Of a DNA stretch of 64,000 bases, positions 48,245 to 61,200 are shown piece by piece. The stretch spans positions 15,004,001-15,068,000 of the forward strand of contig OZ059897.1 in NCBI GenBank assembly GCA_964057225.1. Direction: 5' to 3'. Under the pieces are notes generated by a model. That model was not told the origin of the DNA. It saw only the letters and a list, made by a program, of their open reading frames with translations, and searched no databases. Source of the stretch: Auanema rhodensis (lineage: Eukaryota; Nematoda; Chromadorea; Rhabditida; Rhabditidae). Numbering within the stretch: position 1 is the first letter of the stretch; every line of letters begins with the position of its first letter. The position numbers were made by a program, and so were the translations under genes.

Positions 48245-49585
48245 TGTAAATATGTTATATTTATCTATTGTTTTCTACGTTGTTGTATAAAGTGGTGTGA
48301 ACATAAAGCTCATCAATGTGTCTACAATGTACCTATCTATCGTTTTTTCACCAATTTTACCATTACATTTTCTGTTTATTACTTGTAGCACGCAAAGCCA
48401 ATAGTTTGCCATCGAAAACTGCTTAGTGGGTGTGCAAAATTAACGAGGCGAACCAACCAGAATTCCCAATGGCAATTCCGGACCACTTTCAAGCTTTAGC
48501 CTCATCTTCTAGCCTTTGGTCTCCGCAAAACAAAGCAGAATTTTGATTTTACTTTTGAATACTATCCAAATGCAAACTTCCTCTCGAATTGAAGTCTTGG
48601 TGACTCATAGAACGGGTTAGATCTGACTTTCAAGCTGTCTTGTGATATCAAAAGAAAAAGCGGGTATGGGTTAAAGAATGCGATTGATTCATTTTCCATA
48701 TATCCTTTTTCTCCGATACAGGATGCATAATATCATGGCAAAATAGCTTTCTTTCTTATGAAATGTATCTTCCTCTGTTTCTTGTCGGTTTAATGTCAAA
48801 GTCTTGGACACCGTCTCGTTTGCTTCTCTCGGTTGTTTTTCACTTGTGCATAGATGCGACGTGGGGCGATTATTGATTTCGTACCGAGAACTAGCATACG
48901 GGTAGGGGTCCTACTCTCTTACATAATTTTTTAAAATCTGTTATTTAAAAACATCTTTTATTTACAATAATGCTGGAAAAGCCTCATGTGTTTGTTAGTT
49001 GATTAGTTAGTACGTGAAAATACGTGAAGTCTGCTCTTTCTATATTAGACTTACTTTCGTTCATTCTGGTCACATCTTGATTCTGTAGAGTGGAATTACC
49101 ATAAGAATCACTCAATTCATAATTGATTTGTTTAATGCAGTATTATAACAGAAAAAATTGTTTTTCTTCTGGCTTTATATTGTTTGGTCTATGATTTATT
49201 TCGAATAACGATATGATATTATACTATTAGCTTTCTAAACTTTTTTCATTACATAATATGATCGATTGTCAAGAACATAATTAACAATAAAGAAAGGAAG
49301 TTTAATTAGTTTCGCTCAATTTTCTAATCCAGAATGCTCATTTGAGCTCAAAGAACTAGTGAAGTTTAATTTATATTTATATTTTTTATTTTTTTATTGA
49401 CAAAGTTTTTGCTTTTAATTTTTTCAACTGTTTATATGATTTTTACTTTTAATTATTATCAATCATGTCTTGTGCCAATGTTTAGCTTGTCGTGTTTCTT
49501 TCTTGCATTTTCCTCATTCTTACATTCTTTGCATTCTTTCTTTTTAAAAAAACTTAAAATTCAGTATCTGAGGGAGATTCTTCTG
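48245..49585. other. Intergenic region upstream of phospholipase D
   Basis: About 1.3 kb. Two patches, 48410-48540 and 48830-48930, are richer in GC than the flanks, but I find no continuous frame with known similarity. They may be promoter, 3' UTR or upstream non-coding exon of the phospholipase D gene. Confidence 0.45.
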
Positions 49586-52500
49586 ATGAATGGCAACCCT
49601 CCCTCTTCCTTAATCGTGGGTGATGTTACCGAACCACCTCACCAAAAAGGTTGGGAGCATACTCATAAGCAGGATGTAAGTTATAACAATCTTTAGATTA
49701 TTGATATATTTTTGAATTACAGCCTGTGGGATCCCCTAGTTCTTTAGAGTATACTGTTGATGAAGAAGATGAATACTCTGATGATGACGATGAAATACAG
49801 TATTGTGATTGTATCGCTGCAGCTTTGCAACATAGTTTACCCGGAACTCCCGGAAAAAAAGGTTTCCTTGCTAATTAAGTTATATTTTGTCATTATTGCA
49901 TTTCTCTTAGGTATAATACCTTATACTTCAATATACGACACTCAGCATCAAGCTCGAAAAAGGGGATATTGGATTCCTGGGGTTCCCGTTAACGCTAAGA
50001 TTATCAGTGTGGAAAAAAATACTGATAGCGGAATTCACTTCATTAATACTTTTCTGTAAGATCGCACTTTTTTGTTCCATTTTGAGCTCGGATTTAGGTA
50101 TACTATTGAATTACAACATGGAAAGTTCAAATGGACTGTTGTTCGGAATTACAAGGATTTCACTCTTCTTAACAATCGTCTTATGGCCCATCGTGCAGCA
50201 GAGCGGTTACGTGCACCTGTGCGAAGGTACACTTTTTGTTGTTTTTTCTTTGTATCCTGTCTTGTCTATCTGTCTTTTTTCATATTTAACTTATCCCAAT
50301 GCTTTATTTAGATTCAGAAGGAACGGTAAAGTTCGAGAGTAAGTAGTATTATTTCAGTCAAAAACGTGAAGTGTTTGTTTTGTTCGGTCACTAGAAAGCT
50401 ATGATATATTGTGTCCATTGATATGTCTTGTAATTATCTTGCCTGTTTTGATTTTGTTTGTTTGGCTATGCACGATATAATTCAATTCTCCTAGAGTTTT
50501 AAAAGCTTGTTTCCAGAGCACAAGAACGAGTCGATGCTTTCCTCGAAAACGTTGGGGTCGATATTATTGCTGACCACAAAGATGATTGTCCATATTCAAA
50601 GCATAATGTGGCTAGTCGACGAAAATCAAAGGTAATGATACCTATGTAGTTTTTGTAACATAATAGTTTTTAAAGATGGAAGTTCTAAAACGCACATCTG
50701 ATGCTTTTGATTCCGCCGCTCGTAACGGGAAAGAAGCTCCTCTGGCAATCGCTGAGAGTCCATTAGAAACCCCAGATGAAGAACGAAAAGCTAGCATGAT
50801 CCAAGCTGTTAACTGTATTTTGTTACTTTATTAATCTTTTCAATATTGGCTACTTTCAGCTGGAATTCTCCAAGATGAAACTCAACCTATTATCACTCTT
50901 TCTAAGCAGGGGATGGCTATCATAAAGGAAGAGAGTGTTGCTACTTATACCGATGATCAAGTAAGTTCAAACAAAATTTTTGTTTTGTGGTTTGTGCTAT
51001 TCACACTTTACGTAGGAACACTATTTGGGAGACTCAGAGCAAGAGCAACAGCTTTTGGTATATTTGCAGATTTTGCGTAGTGTTTTGTAGTATTGCTTAG
51101 ATATAGTTGGCTACTGTTCTCGTGTCGCGCTTTTGCTTTCTGGCTTTCTTTTCTCCTTAATTCTTTTCCCCTTTCAGACTAGATCGGCCAAGAAAATGAA
51201 AACAAGACAAAGAAAAAAGCATAACCTTCCACCGTTTCCACGATTACCAGATTATATGGTTACTAATGTTGAGCTAAGAAAGGTTTTTTAAAGCATGTTA
51301 CTTTGAGTAGAAGTTAGCCTGTTTAGAAGCAATTAGAGAATTGGCTGCAAATGCTTCTTCATATCCCCATTAATAGAAACCATCATGAAACAGTAAGGAA
51401 AAAATCATGAATCACTCGAAAAACTTGGAATATTTCTAGGCTGAATTCCTTGAGATATCACGATTTTCGTTTGTGAATGATTTGGGAGGAAAGCATACAG
51501 AAGGCTTTGTGAAGAAAAGACCCGGAGGGGCTCGTGTATTTCTTGGATGGAAGCAATGCTGTGTTCGTTATTTGGTACCATGGAGCAAACGGTAAGATTT
51601 TTTTTATAAATTTACTTTGAGTCATCCATTTTAAACTTTATAGTTGGTTAATGGTTCGTGATTCATTTGTTGCTTATATGGATCATCGATCAGAACAAAT
51701 TCGTCTAGTACTTTTAATGGATAAAGATTTTAAAGTTGCTGCAGGAGGAAGGGAAGCAGATGGAATTCCAACGGGTTTAATCATAACTAACACACAACAG
51801 TATTTTTCCAAAGGAACAAACAAATTAATCATAATGTGCGTTCAGTGAACTTCACTTGAAATGTCGTCGTATACAAGATACTGATCGATGGAAGAAAGTA
51901 ATAGAGCAGTCCATTGCTGGACCAGGAAACATATGGATCCAACCACATAGATACTCTTCCTCTTTTCCCGTTAGAACCAATTCGTATGCTAAATGGTAAT
52001 CTCATATTTTAGTTTCTTAATGGCATATTCTCGATTTAGGTTTGTGGATGCTCGTACATTTATGAGCCATGCTGCAGATATGATGGAACTTGCAAGGGAA
52101 GAAATATTCATTGCTGATTGGTGGCTTAGTCCTGAGGTAACGTTCATAAATCAGCATTAATATATCAACGGTTGTTAGATCTTTTTGAAAAGACCTGCTC
52201 TTGAAGGAACATATTGGCGGTTAGATCAGATTTTAAAAAGAAAAGCGGAACAAGGTGTTAAAGTTTTTGTTCTTTTGTATAAAGAAATGGAAATGGCTCT
52301 TGGCTTAAATAGTATTTACACCAAGAAAACATTACAAGCTCTTCATCCTAATATAAAGGTGAGACACTGTTCAATAGAATTTTTGTTTACCTTCGGTTTC
52401 TGAGAACAAACTCTTCAAACATACTTTAGGTTATGCGCCATCCTGATCACTACCCTTCAACTGGAACTTTTTTCTGGGCTCATCATGAAAAATTAATTGT

Positions 52501-55500
52501 TATTGATCAGTTAATATCTTTTGTTGGAGGTAAGGAAGTTCTATTTTCAGTATAAATCCGTTTATAATTTAGGTGTTGATTTGTGCTTTGGTCGATGGGA
52601 TGATGACCAACATTTGTTAACTGATTTAGGTTCCGTTCAGTTTACTCAGCAACATGCTTTTAATCAAGATCATTCATTAGTATGATGCTTTCCATTACAT
52701 GTTTCATCACGTATTTTAGGCTTCTGGACTCAGAGCTTTAGTGAGTGCTCCATTAACATTGGGTCCATTAGGATTGGAAGAGCATGAAAATGTGGTTCCG
52801 ACGGACGTATCTAAACCAATAGAACCTGAGCATTCAATTCCACATGGTAATCCACATGTTATTAGAACAGTTGATTATTTTGTTTTTCAGTTTGTCCCGA
52901 AGGGTCGAATTCTACTTGTGAACGACAGGTGTTCAAATTTATTCCAACGTTCGTTTGATATTTATTGTTGTTACAGGTTACATCTATTATTGTTACGGAA
53001 GGTGAAGATGTTGTCGATAGCACCGTAGCACCTGCACACAAGCAGGAACAAGAAGAGGTTTGTTTTGCTCCTACAACAGTTCCTTTAAGTATTATATATA
53101 TATATATTTAACATAAGTGTTTCAGGTTGTGTTCACCGATAAAGAAACTGGAGGTGTCATGGTTAGGATTTTGAGAAAAAGTAATTTTAGTGGGTATTGA
53201 CTCTTTATAACTTTCTCTTTAGTGAGTAAACAATCGAAGCCTGCAGAATTAAAATATTCACGTCATTCTACCCCTCCAACAATGCTTACAGCCGGAGATA
53301 GATCGTCTCAAGTTTCAGTTAACTCTGATAAAAAAGATAAAAAAGATGACACAAAGGAGAAAGCAGTGGGATTTAAAGAGTTTAGTAGTATTTTTCAAAA
53401 AATATATGCTTCAGGCTGCTCGAGTAAAAAGAGCAGTTTCCGCTGATAGAAAGAAAATTCCATTGGAAGTTTTGAATGAAGCGGGCCCAGCTCCTTCACT
53501 TTTTGATAAAGCTGCCAGAAGTGGAATGGATTTAGCAACAGCTGCAGAAAAGTATAAAGCTTATGTGAATAGTGGGGCTATTCAAAAGGTAAGATGAATC
53601 TATAATATTCCTAATGCTTCTATACGTCGTAGGAGAAACATCGCTCACAAACCCCACCAATGAAGCGAAAAGAGAGTCGTCTTACTAGGGTTGTCGATAA
53701 CTGGAAAAGTAATCGTGCTAAACGAAAATGGAAGGAAGTCTTGGATACAGATGATCCGACCGCAGGTTATGAACTTGATTGGTTGCGACTGCAAAAGAAA
53801 GTAGTTTAGTTCTTTCTTTCCGAATTTTTAAAACATGCTCTATTAGGAAGAAGAGGAATGCGTTGATGGAGGAGTTAAATTGTGGGTTGGAAAAGATTAT
53901 GTTAACTTCATTCATAAAGATTTTGTTGAAGTCGATATGCCTTTCCATGGTATATATTTATAATGTTTACAATTGCTCTATCCGATTCCTTCTACAGATT
54001 TTATTGATCGCGGTAGAACTCCAAGAATGCCTTGGCATGATATTCATTCTGTAACATTTGGTATGCCTGCTAGAGATGTAGCAAGACATTTTATTCAAAG
54101 ATGGAATGCTACTAAAACTGAAAAGCTAAAAGATGACAATAACTATCCATATCTCTTGCCAAAAACTTACGAAAATTTAAAAGTACCTCGTGTATTCAGA
54201 AATGCTAGATTTAGTGAGAATGTTGATGTACAGGTTGGTGTTTAACTTCATATTTTCTCAGTTCTCTCTTTCTTTTAGGTGCTACGTTCCTTGTCCAATT
54301 GGTCTGGACTCATCAATCAGACAGAAGATTCGATTCAAATGGCCTACCTCTCTCTTATAGCTAATTCAAAGGTATTAAATTACTAATTAATATTTTAAAA
54401 ATAAAAATACCTTTTTTAGCATTATATTTATATTGAAAATCAATTTTTTGTATCCATGATTGACTCAAATGATGTATCCAACGAAATTTGTAAAGTCCTG
54501 TGCAATCGTATAATTCGTGCACACAAGTAAGTATCTCTTAATTCATGCTGAAAATATATACTTTTTTTATAGAGATAAAGAAAATTTTCGTGTTTACATC
54601 ATGATTCCTCTTCTACCCGGATTTGAAGGCGATGTCGGAGCACCAGGTGGATCTTCTCTTCAAGCCGTCCTTCATTGGACTTACCAATCTCTTAGTCGAG
54701 GACCTCATTCTTTGATTGAACGATTGAAAACGGTTATTCCCGATCCATTCAAATATCTAAGTATTGGATCTCTTAGGACTTATGATATGCTAGGAGGAAA
54801 GCTTGTATGTTTTTTCCCTTTAATTTATAATAACGCTAAGCTTCTAGGTTACTGAATTAATTTATATTCATTGTAAATTACTCATCGTAGATGATGAGCA
54901 TGTTATAATTGGTTCAGCAAATATTAATGATCGTTCTCAGGTTTCTCATTTACAATTCATTTACATAGTTTTGTGTATATCATTTAGGTTGGAAATCGCG
55001 ATTCTGAAGTGTGTTGTTTATATACTGATATCGTCAAAGAGCAAAGTATGATGGATGGAAAACCTTATCAAGCTGGCCGATTTGCCAAAAGCTTGCGATT
55101 ACAGTGTATGAAGGTATACAATAATGTTCCGAATCCTATGTTGATATATAATTTTTAGGAACATCTTGGTTTACTTTCTAATTGCCGTCGTCCGTCGAAA
55201 TTCATGTATGAAATTACTTGCGATGACCCTGTTGCTGATGCGTTCTTTGTTGATATTTGGCAATCAACAGCTAGCTCAAATACTAGAATTTATGAAGAGG
55301 TTAGTTAATGTTTATCTGAAAAATCTGATATTGTACACGAATATACATTAAACATGTTTGTTTTTAAAGGTTTTCCGTGCTTATCCAACTGATAATGTGG
55401 AAACCTTCGATGAGTTCCAAAAATGGACTGGTCAGATGCCACTAGCTGAATATTCTCCTCAACAGGCTGAAGAAAAAATGAGGGATATCAAAGGTATCTC

Positions 55501-55647
55501 TGACGATTATAAACTTTGAAAATTGTTATATCTTCTAATTGTTTAGGTACTCTGGTGGAATTCCCACTGAATTTCTTATGTAAGGCAACTTTAACTCCAG
55601 GAATAACATCCAAAGAAGGTCTTATTCCAAATGCAGTATTTACATAA
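49586..55647 (+). CDS. pld-1: Phospholipase D (PLD1/2 type, PX-PH-HKD-HKD)
   Basis: Hydrolyses phosphatidylcholine to phosphatidic acid and choline at membranes, regulated by PIP2 and small GTPases. After an acidic N-terminus ([16 protein letters not shown]), the PX domain spans [20 protein letters not shown] to [23 protein letters not shown] domain follows ([39 protein letters not shown]). The first HKD motif is [20 protein letters not shown] with [15 protein letters not shown]. The second is [20 protein letters not shown], followed by [14 protein letters not shown]. The linker between the halves is long and charged, as in PLD1. Conserved [10 protein letters not shown] and the [10 protein letters not shown] block are present, and the C-terminus is [13 protein letters not shown] with TAA at 55645-55647. 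Both catalytic His/Lys/Asp sets are intact. More than twenty small introns. The start at 49586 is the first ATG of the frame after an AG acceptor. Confidence 0.95.
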
Positions 55648-56111
55648 TTTATTTCATTGCCCATATTTTAATTTTAGTATTTTTTTCATATTTTCACGAT
55701 ATTTAATTGATACATTTTTTTAACAATCAGCTGCTCTTGTCTTCTTCTTTTTCCTCTTTAGGAAGAATGTCCCAACATATGTTATGCATAGCCTCCGGTG
55801 CTTTCTGCTCGTGCAAATTGAAAAACACAGAAAAATAATGCAAATGTATATAAATATATATATTTAATCGCTTTTACCTGCTTTTGTGATAGTGTATAGA
55901 TAATTTAATGATATACCGCATATGAAATCCGTATCTAATTTAATTTCTTACTTTAAGCTGGCTTTTCATATTTACTAAATCTTCGTTAATAACATCTTTA
56001 ATTTTTAATTTTATTTCTTTATTAAATCAGGAATGTTTCTACGTTTTATATACATCTATATACATATTTATAATTGGTTATATGTTGAACTCAATTGAAA
56101 TTCAGAAGTCC
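55648..56111. other. Spacer between phospholipase D and PRRC1-like gene
   Basis: About 460 bp, AT-rich. An ATG at 56082 is in frame with the next gene but lies upstream of a TTCAG acceptor, so it is probably not used. Nothing else is seen. Confidence 0.45.
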
Positions 56112-57761
56112 ATGTCCGAAGAGCAAGCTAAAAAGCCTCTTGTACCTGGGCCCCCCGCTCCATTACCACAGTTCTCAATGCCATCAACCGGCTTTACTCC
56201 TCCTAAACCTCCTGTATTACACCCTAATGTGAAAAACATGAAAGGTGAAAAACAAACAAATCCATTTGCTTCTAGAAAACCAAAGGTTTTAATTTCTTAT
56301 CATGGTTAATTTAAATACTATTTAAGACGGTTGTTAAAACAGAAAATCAAAATGTTAAAAGTAATCCGATAAAGGAAGAAGAAGTTAAGCCTGTACCTAA
56401 AGAGGAAAACGTTGTTACCCAACCACCGGTGGAAATTAATAATGAAATCGATAGAGAATCAGAAAACAAAGCTGAATCTAAAACATTTGATGAGAGATGC
56501 AATGCCGACCCTACTCTGCAAAACAATCGCTTGCTGACTTCTGATAATAAACAACAAGAATTACATCTTGAAGTACTTATATATAACTTAAATTTGAACT
56601 TTTAAAATGTTGTCTCTTCAGAAATCTGAGCTTGTCGATGCAATAACTCCCGAAAAAAAAGTGAGAGATGATAGCATTACATCGGATAAAGTTGATTCAT
56701 CTTCTATGGAAGCTTCTACTCTTCCAAGTGATAGGGTATGATAATATTATGCGAAAATGTTAAGTGGTATTATAAACACTAGATTGACATGACCGCTGGC
56801 TTAATGGGTTGGCTTTCCAAAACCATGACAGAAAGTAAACTCCTATCCGATGTTGCTGTGAAAGCTCGAGTATGTTCTTGGGAATTGAAAAAGTGCTAAA
56901 TCATCTAATTATAGTATGGCATGGAACAAGTAATTATAACTTTAGATCCAGGAATGAAAGGTTTTTTATCTCGAGATGGAGTAGTAAGTAGCACATAGGC
57001 TTCACCTCAATCAATTTATTATTTAAAGGTAGATTTATACGTCTCTTTTGAAAATCAAGACCAAATAAAAGCTGTACATGAAGGGTTTGAGCGAGTATTT
57101 GCTAACGTGCTTATCCGAAATGTTCCAACTGGTAAAGGTATTGTAAACTATGAAAACACCATTTGAAAACTTTGTTCAGGTGATTTACCTGATACTGTAT
57201 ATGGTTCATCGTATTCATTGGATATGTGTCGGAAAAGAGTCAGCAAAATTGTTCTATCAAGACTTGTTCCTGCTGATTCGGCTATTCTAGTGTTTCAGCC
57301 ATTTCTCCTTCATTTCGATGAAAAGTAATTTCTTAACATACTATTCCTTGAAAATCCCTACACCTAGGCTATATGCTGCGACTCGTTTGTTCCTACAATG
57401 GAAAGAGCATGAATTGAATGCGATTACCCAACTTTTGGAAGTTTCTCAGCCTGTTTATGAACTTTTGAATGCATGTTAATACTCCATGAAAGAAAAAATA
57501 CTCTTTATTTAGACGAGATCAAAGGCAGAAGGAATGAAGCAGCATGACTATCCTATTACTGTCACTACTGCTGCACAAGAGGTATTAGATATTCCCTTTT
57601 CTTATTTAAAAATTAAAAATGTTAAGGTTTATGGATTCAAAGAAGAGACCTGGGCAGGTCCCTCACCTCCGTATTCATTTACAGAGTTGTTGACCCCCGC
57701 ATCCTCAGCTGTAGCTCTGAATTTTATGAATTTAAGTATTTCACTATCAAATGAAGAATAA
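56112..57761 (+). CDS. prrc1: PRRC1-like protein (proline-rich N-terminus, NTPase-like fold C-terminus)
   Basis: Homologue of proline-rich coiled-coil 1, which in mammals acts in ER exit / COPII and PKA regulation. The N-terminus is proline-rich (KKPLVPGPPAPLPQFSMPS, PPKPPVLHPNVKN) and is followed by a long, charged, disordered part. The conserved domain begins AGLMGWLSKTMTESKLLSDV and has QVIITLDPGMKGFLSRDGVV. Next comes VDLYVSFENQDQIKAVHEGF with ERVFANVLIRNVPTG, which matches TTIDPGM....G.LDIVV.S.....AVRDAFQEVFG of PRRC1. Further similarity is weak but continues to EETWAGPSPPYSFTELLTPA, near the family's C-terminal end. The stop is at 57759-57761. The start at 56112 follows TTCAG by six bases. 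An upstream ATG at 56082 would add ten residues. The assignment rests on the middle block. Confidence 0.72.
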
Positions 57762-57948
57762 TCACTTAATACTGATTGGGGAATATAATATACTAACTGT
57801 GATCTATACAATTCACTGGTCTTATTGAACTTTGCTTTTAAAAGGGTTTATTTTAACCATCGACATATGCTATAATTTGCTTAGAAATAAAAGTATATAA
57901 TAACAAGTGCATATTTACGAAATTTATGTTCTCAAATTAAAAACTAAA
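57762..57948. other. 3' flank of PRRC1-like gene before the satellite
   Basis: About 190 bp of AT-rich unique DNA between the last gene and the array. It likely contains the 3' UTR. Confidence 0.5.
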
Positions 57949-58012
57949 CCCATACGACATACGGAGATTCAAATGATACGGTTCAGAGAAAACAGTGAAT
58001 CTTTGAAATCAT

Positions 58013-58036
58013 ACTACACAGAATCATTTCTGTAGT
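58013..58036. other. Inverted repeat 1 in satellite monomer
   Basis: ACTAC and GTAGT flank AGAA-TCAT-TTCT, giving a hairpin of nine pairs with a 2-nt bulge. It recurs every 371 bp. Confidence 0.75.
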
Positions 58037-58115
58037 TTGTATTTCACATTCCCTTTTAAACTTCGACACATGTTGACCGCGGTGAAAGGGTAATGAGCAG
58101 GTTGCGAGCGTGAAG

Positions 58116-58131
58116 AACTTCTTCGGAAGTT
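58116..58131. other. Inverted repeat 2 in satellite monomer (TTCG loop)
   Basis: AACTTC-TTCG-GAAGTT, a perfect 6-bp stem with a TTCG loop, unchanged in the copies read. Confidence 0.85.
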
Positions 58132-58173
58132 GATGACCGCGAGCTAGCCGGCAACGGAAAGCTTTTGTAATCT

Positions 58174-58185
58174 GCTCATCTGAGC
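58174..58185. other. Inverted repeat 3 in satellite monomer
   Basis: GCTC-ATCT-GAGC, a 4-bp stem. In variant copies 11 and 15 GAGC becomes GAGT, which leaves a G-U pair if transcribed. Confidence 0.6.
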
Positions 58186-58209
58186 GGTTTTAATCGGTTA
58201 ATCATGAAG

Positions 58210-58226
58210 GAAACTGAAAGAGTTTC
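58210..58226. other. Inverted repeat 4 in satellite monomer
   Basis: GAAACT-GAAAG-AGTTTC, a perfect 6-bp stem, present in all copies read. Confidence 0.8.
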
Positions 58227-61200
58227 AACTGGACTTCACTTCTTCGACCTTCTTGCATCACTCCCCATGCTGCTTACGGCTCTGTCAGGCTACATCAGGC
58301 TCTATGGCAGCCTATACATCCCATACCAAATACGGCGATCCAGTTAGTTCTCTTCAGAGAAAACAGTGATTCTTTGAAATCATACTACACAGAATCATTT
58401 CTGTAGTTTGTATTTCACATTCCCTTTTAAACTTCGACACATGTTGACCGCGGTGAAAGGGTAATGAGCAGGTTGCGAGCGTGAAGAACTTCTTCGGAAG
58501 TTGATGACCGCGAGCTAGCCGGCAACGGAAAGCTTTTGTAATCTGCTCATCTGAGCGGTTTTAATCGGTTAATCATGAAGGAAACTGAAAGAGTTTCAAC
58601 TGGACTTCACTTCTTCGACCTTCTTGCATCACTCCCCATGCTGCTTACGGCTCTGTCAGGCTACATCAGGCTCTATGGCAGCGTATACATCCCATACCAA
58701 ATACGGCGATCCAGTTAGTTCTCTTCAGAGATAACAGTGAATCTTTGAAATCATACTACACAGAATCATTTCTGTAGTTTGTATTTCACATTCCCTTTTA
58801 AACTTCGACACATGTTGACCGCGGTGAAAGGGTAATGAGCAGGTTGCGAGCGTGAAGAACTTCTTCGGAAGTTGATGACCGCGAGTTAGCCGGCAACGGA
58901 AAGCTTTTGTAATCTGCTCATCTGAGCGGTTTTAATCGGTTAATCATGAAGGAAACTGAAAGAGTTTCAACTGGACTTCACTTCTTCGACCTTCTTGCAT
59001 CACTCCCCATGCTGCTTACGGCTCTGTCAGGCTACATCAGGCTCTATGGCAGCCTATACATCCCATACCAAATACGGCGATCCAGTTAGTTCTCTTCAGA
59101 GATAACAGTGAATCTTTGAAATCATACTACACAGAATCATTTCTGTAGTTTGTATTTCACATTCCCTTTTAAACTTCGACACATGTTGACCGCGGTGAAA
59201 GGGTAATGAGCAGGTTGCGAGCGTGAAGAACTTCTTCGGAAGTTGATGACCGCGAGCTAGCCGGCAACGGAAAGCTTTTGTAATCTGCTCATCTGAGCGG
59301 TTTTAATCGGTTAATCATGAAGGAAACTGAAAGAGTTTCAACTGGACTTCACTTCTTCGACCTTCTTGCATCACTCCCCATGCTGCTTACGGCTCTGTCA
59401 GGCTACATCAGGCTCTATGGCAGCCTATACATCCCATACCAAATACGGCGATCCAGTTAGTTCTCTTCAGAGAAAACAGTGATTCTTTGAAATCATACTA
59501 CACAGAATCATTTCTGTAGTTTGTATTTCACATTCCCTTTTAAACTTCGACACATGTTGACCGCGGTGAAAGGGTAATGAGCAGGTTGCGAGCGTGAAGA
59601 ACTTCTTCGGAAGTTGATGACCGCGAGCTAGCCGGCAACGGAAAGCTTTTGTAATCTGCTCATCTGAGCGGTTTTAATCGGTTAATCATGAAGGAAACTG
59701 AAAGAGTTTCAACTGGACTTCACTTCTTCGACCTTCTTGCATCACTCCCCATGCTGCTTACGGCTCTGTCAGGCTACATCAGGCTCTATGGCAGCGTATA
59801 CATCCCATACCAAATACGGCGATGCAGTTAGTTCTGTTCAGAGAAAACAGTGAATCTTTGAAATCATACTACACAGAATCATTTCTGTAGTTTGTATTTC
59901 ACATTCCCTTTTAAACTTCGACACATGTTGACCGCGGTGAAAGGGTAATGAGCAGGTTGCGAGCGTGAAGAACTTCTTCGGAAGTTGATGACCGCGAGCT
60001 AGCCGGCAACGGAAAGCTTTTGTAATCTGCTCATCTGAGCGGTTTTAATCGGTTAATCATGAAGGAAACTGAAAGAGTTTCAACTGGACTTCACTTCTTC
60101 GACCTTCTTGCATCACTCCCCATGCTGCTTACGGCTCTGTCAGGCTACATCAGGCTCTATGGCAGCCTATACATCCCATACCAAATACGGCGATCCAGTT
60201 AGTTCTCTTCAGAGATAACAGTGAATCTTTGAAATCATACTACACAGAATCATTTCTGTAGTTTGTATTTCACATTCCCTTTTAAACTTCGACACATGTT
60301 GACCGCGGTGAAAGGGTAATGAGCAGGTTGCGAGCGTGAAGAACTTCTTCGGAAGTTGATGACCGCGAGCTAGCCGGCAACGGAAAGCTTTTGTAATCTG
60401 CTCATCTGAGCGGTTTTAATCGGTTAATCATCAAGGAAACTGAAAGAGTTTCAACTGGACTTCACTTCTTCGACTTTCTTGTATCACTCCCCATGCTGCT
60501 TACGGCTCTGTCAGGCTACATCAGGCTCTATGGCAGCGTATACATCCCATACCAAATACGGCGATGCAGTTAGTTCTGTTCAGAGAAAACAGTGAATCTT
60601 TGAAATCATACTACACAGAATCATTTCTGTAGTTTGTATTTCACATTCCCTTTTAAACTTCGACACATGTTGACCGCGGTGAAAGGGTAATGAGCAGGTT
60701 GCGAGCGTGAAGAACTTCTTCGGAAGTTGATGACCGCGAGCTAGCCGGCAACGGAAAGCTTTTGTAATCTGCTCATCTGAGCGGTTTTAATCGGTTAATC
60801 ATCAAGGAAACTGAAAGAGTTTCAACTGGACTTCACTTCTTCGACTTTCTTGTATCACTCCCCATGCTGCTTACGGCTCTGTCAGGCTACATCAGGCTCT
60901 ATGGCAGCGTATACATCCCATACCAAATACGGCGATGCAGTTAGTTCTGTTCAGAGAAAACAGTGAATCTTTGAAATCATACTACACAGAATCATTTCTG
61001 TAGTTTGTATTTCACATTCCCTTTTAAACTTCGACACATGTTGACCGCGGTGAAAGGGTAATGAGCAGGTTGCGAGCGTGAAGAACTTCTTCGGAAGTTG
61101 ATGACCGCGAGCTAGCCGGCAACGGAAAGCTTTTGTAATCTGCTCATCTGAGCGGTTTTAATCGGTTAATCATCAAGGAAACTGAAAGAGTTTCAACTGG

